64,000 nt of DNA, taken from assembly GCF_040096285.1 (NCBI RefSeq), contig NZ_JBBMEY010000004.1, forward strand, positions 1 through 64,000. The letters run 5' to 3'. Numbering within the stretch: the stretch's first letter is position 1; every line of letters begins with the position of its first letter. The notes beneath the pieces are model-generated. The model was not told the origin of the DNA, did no database searches, and saw only the letters and a list, made by a program, of their open reading frames with translations. Origin of the DNA: Ruminococcoides intestinihominis (GTDB lineage Bacteria; Bacillota; Clostridia; Oscillospirales; Acutalibacteraceae). Shown piece by piece: positions 63,160 through 64,000 of this stretch. A program made the position numbers and the translations under genes.

Positions 63160-64000
63160 TAAAAAGTTACAAGTTAAGAAGACATATCTCAAATGCCGCT
63201 GTATATTTAATCCTTGCAGTTATGGGTATTATTTGGATATCTCCACTAGTATGGATGGTTCTTCATTCATTTAGAGGTGAAGGTACATCAGCTGTTCATT
63301 ACCTAATTCCACAAACATTTACTTTCCAGCATTACATTAATCTATTTACTGATACAACAATTTTGAATTTCCCAAGATGGTTTCTTAACACTCTTGTAGT
63401 TGCAATTTTCTCTTGTATCATTTCTACATTGTCAGTTCTAATGGTTGCATACGCATTCAGCCGTTTAAGATTTAAGGCTAGAAAACCACTTATCAACATT
63501 GGTATGATTATTGGTATGTTCCCTGGCTTTATGACAATGATCGCTATTTATTACCTATTAAAGGCTATGAGTCTTACTCAGACTCTTCCTGCACTTGTTA
63601 TCTGTTACTCAGCCGGTGCAGGTATCGGTTTCCAGATTAGTAAAGGTTTCTTCGATACAATTCCAAGAGCACTTGACGAAGCTGCTACTATTGATGGTGC
63701 AACTAAGAACCAGATTTTCTGGAAGATTATTCTTCCAATGTCAAAGCCAATTGTTGTTTACACAGTTCTAACAGCATTTATTGGACCTTGGACAGATTTT
63801 ATTCTAGTTAAGATTATCATGGGTGATGCTCGTGATAACTATACAGTTTCTGTTGGTCTTCAGTTGATGGCTAGTCAGCAGTACATTTCTAAGTACTATC
63901 AGAGATTCTTAGCCGGTTCAACAGTTGTTGCAATTCCTATTACATTGTTGTTCTTGAAGATGCAGAACTACTATGTTGAAGGCGTTACAGCTGGTGGCGT
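63156..64000 (+). CDS. malG: Maltodextrin ABC transporter permease (MalG-type), cut by the window edge
   Basis: 281 codons are visible from ATG 63156, overlapping the malF stop by 4 bases. Six membrane helices start with VYLILAVMGIIWISPLVW. The EAA loop DEAATIDGATKNQIFWKIILP (about residue 172-192) is intact. The visible end YYVEGVTAGGV is the usual MalG C-terminus, so only a few residues are missing. Confidence 0.93.
   Translation, partial: MIKSYKLRRHISNAAVYLILAVMGIIWISPLVWMVLHSFRGEGTSAVHYLIPQTFTFQHYINLFTDTTILNFPRWFLNTLVVAIFSCIISTLSVLMVAYAFSRLRFKARKPLINIGMIIGMFPGFMTMIAIYYLLKAMSLTQTLPALVICYSAGAGIGFQISKGFFDTIPRALDEAATIDGATKNQIFWKIILPMSKPIVVYTVLTAFIGPWTDFILVKIIMGDARDNYTVSVGLQLMASQQYISKYYQRFLAGSTVVAIPITLLFLKMQNYYVEGVTAGG

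Overview
The window is chromosomal DNA of a low-GC Gram-positive anaerobe, most likely a Clostridia member of the Oscillospiraceae/Ruminococcus type. The evidence is AT-rich intergenic DNA, AGGAGG-type ribosome binding sites, T-box and THI-box RNAs, a LexA site of the Gram-positive kind, an NSS and a MATE transporter, and a maltodextrin system (glycogen phosphorylase, MalQ, MalEFG-type ABC transporter) as expected of a starch-using gut bacterium. The genus is inference.

Layout. 1-2511 is the 3' part of a 23S rRNA gene with no 5S behind it. 2.8-8.8 kb holds small lipoproteins (one truncated), a secreted protein with two tandem nitrilase domains, and a nucleotide-sugar-type SDR. 8.9-17.0 kb holds malQ-glgP, pncC, rsmE-mtnN and a pair of PH-domain membrane proteins. 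17.1-21.8 kb has a T-box and ilvB, citrate synthase and lexA with a flavin-binding neighbour. 21.9-25.9 kb is unusual: gene remnants, a family of tandem structured small RNAs, mgtE behind a possible leader peptide, and an ImmA/IrrE-like protein that has lost its zinc-binding motif. 26.2-33.0 kb is TPP riboswitch-thiT, lepA, an LCP protein and ddl-murF.

33.5-41.9 kb is a sugar operon (two zinc dehydrogenases, an epimerase, an MFS carrier, a class II aldolase, a PfkB kinase, an aldo/keto reductase and a DeoR regulator). Its gene content matches the E. coli ydj cluster, which acts on long-chain acidic ketoses; a DAACS carboxylate symporter follows. 43.8-47.1 kb has MATE and NSS transporters and a frameshifted exported protein. 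47.1-49.7 kb encodes a TetM-like GTPase fused to a Rae1/YacP-type NYN nuclease. 49.7-55.7 kb has a LysR remnant, a DUF4230 protein with a 27-residue upstream membrane peptide, and a SWIM / PLD-helicase-DUF3427 / Nudix cluster that ends in a twice-frameshifted gene. 55.8-56.5 kb has a GC-richer structured stretch and tRNA-Trp with a nearby copy of its 3' end. 56.6-59.8 kb has a SHOCT protein, a patatin and murE. From 60.2 kb to the window end lie malE, malF and a malG cut off by the edge.

The most interesting items are the tandem C-rich small RNAs that share an upstream block with the inactive ImmA-like gene, the GTPase-nuclease fusion, the ydj-like operon, and the leader regions in front of mgtE and the double nitrilase.
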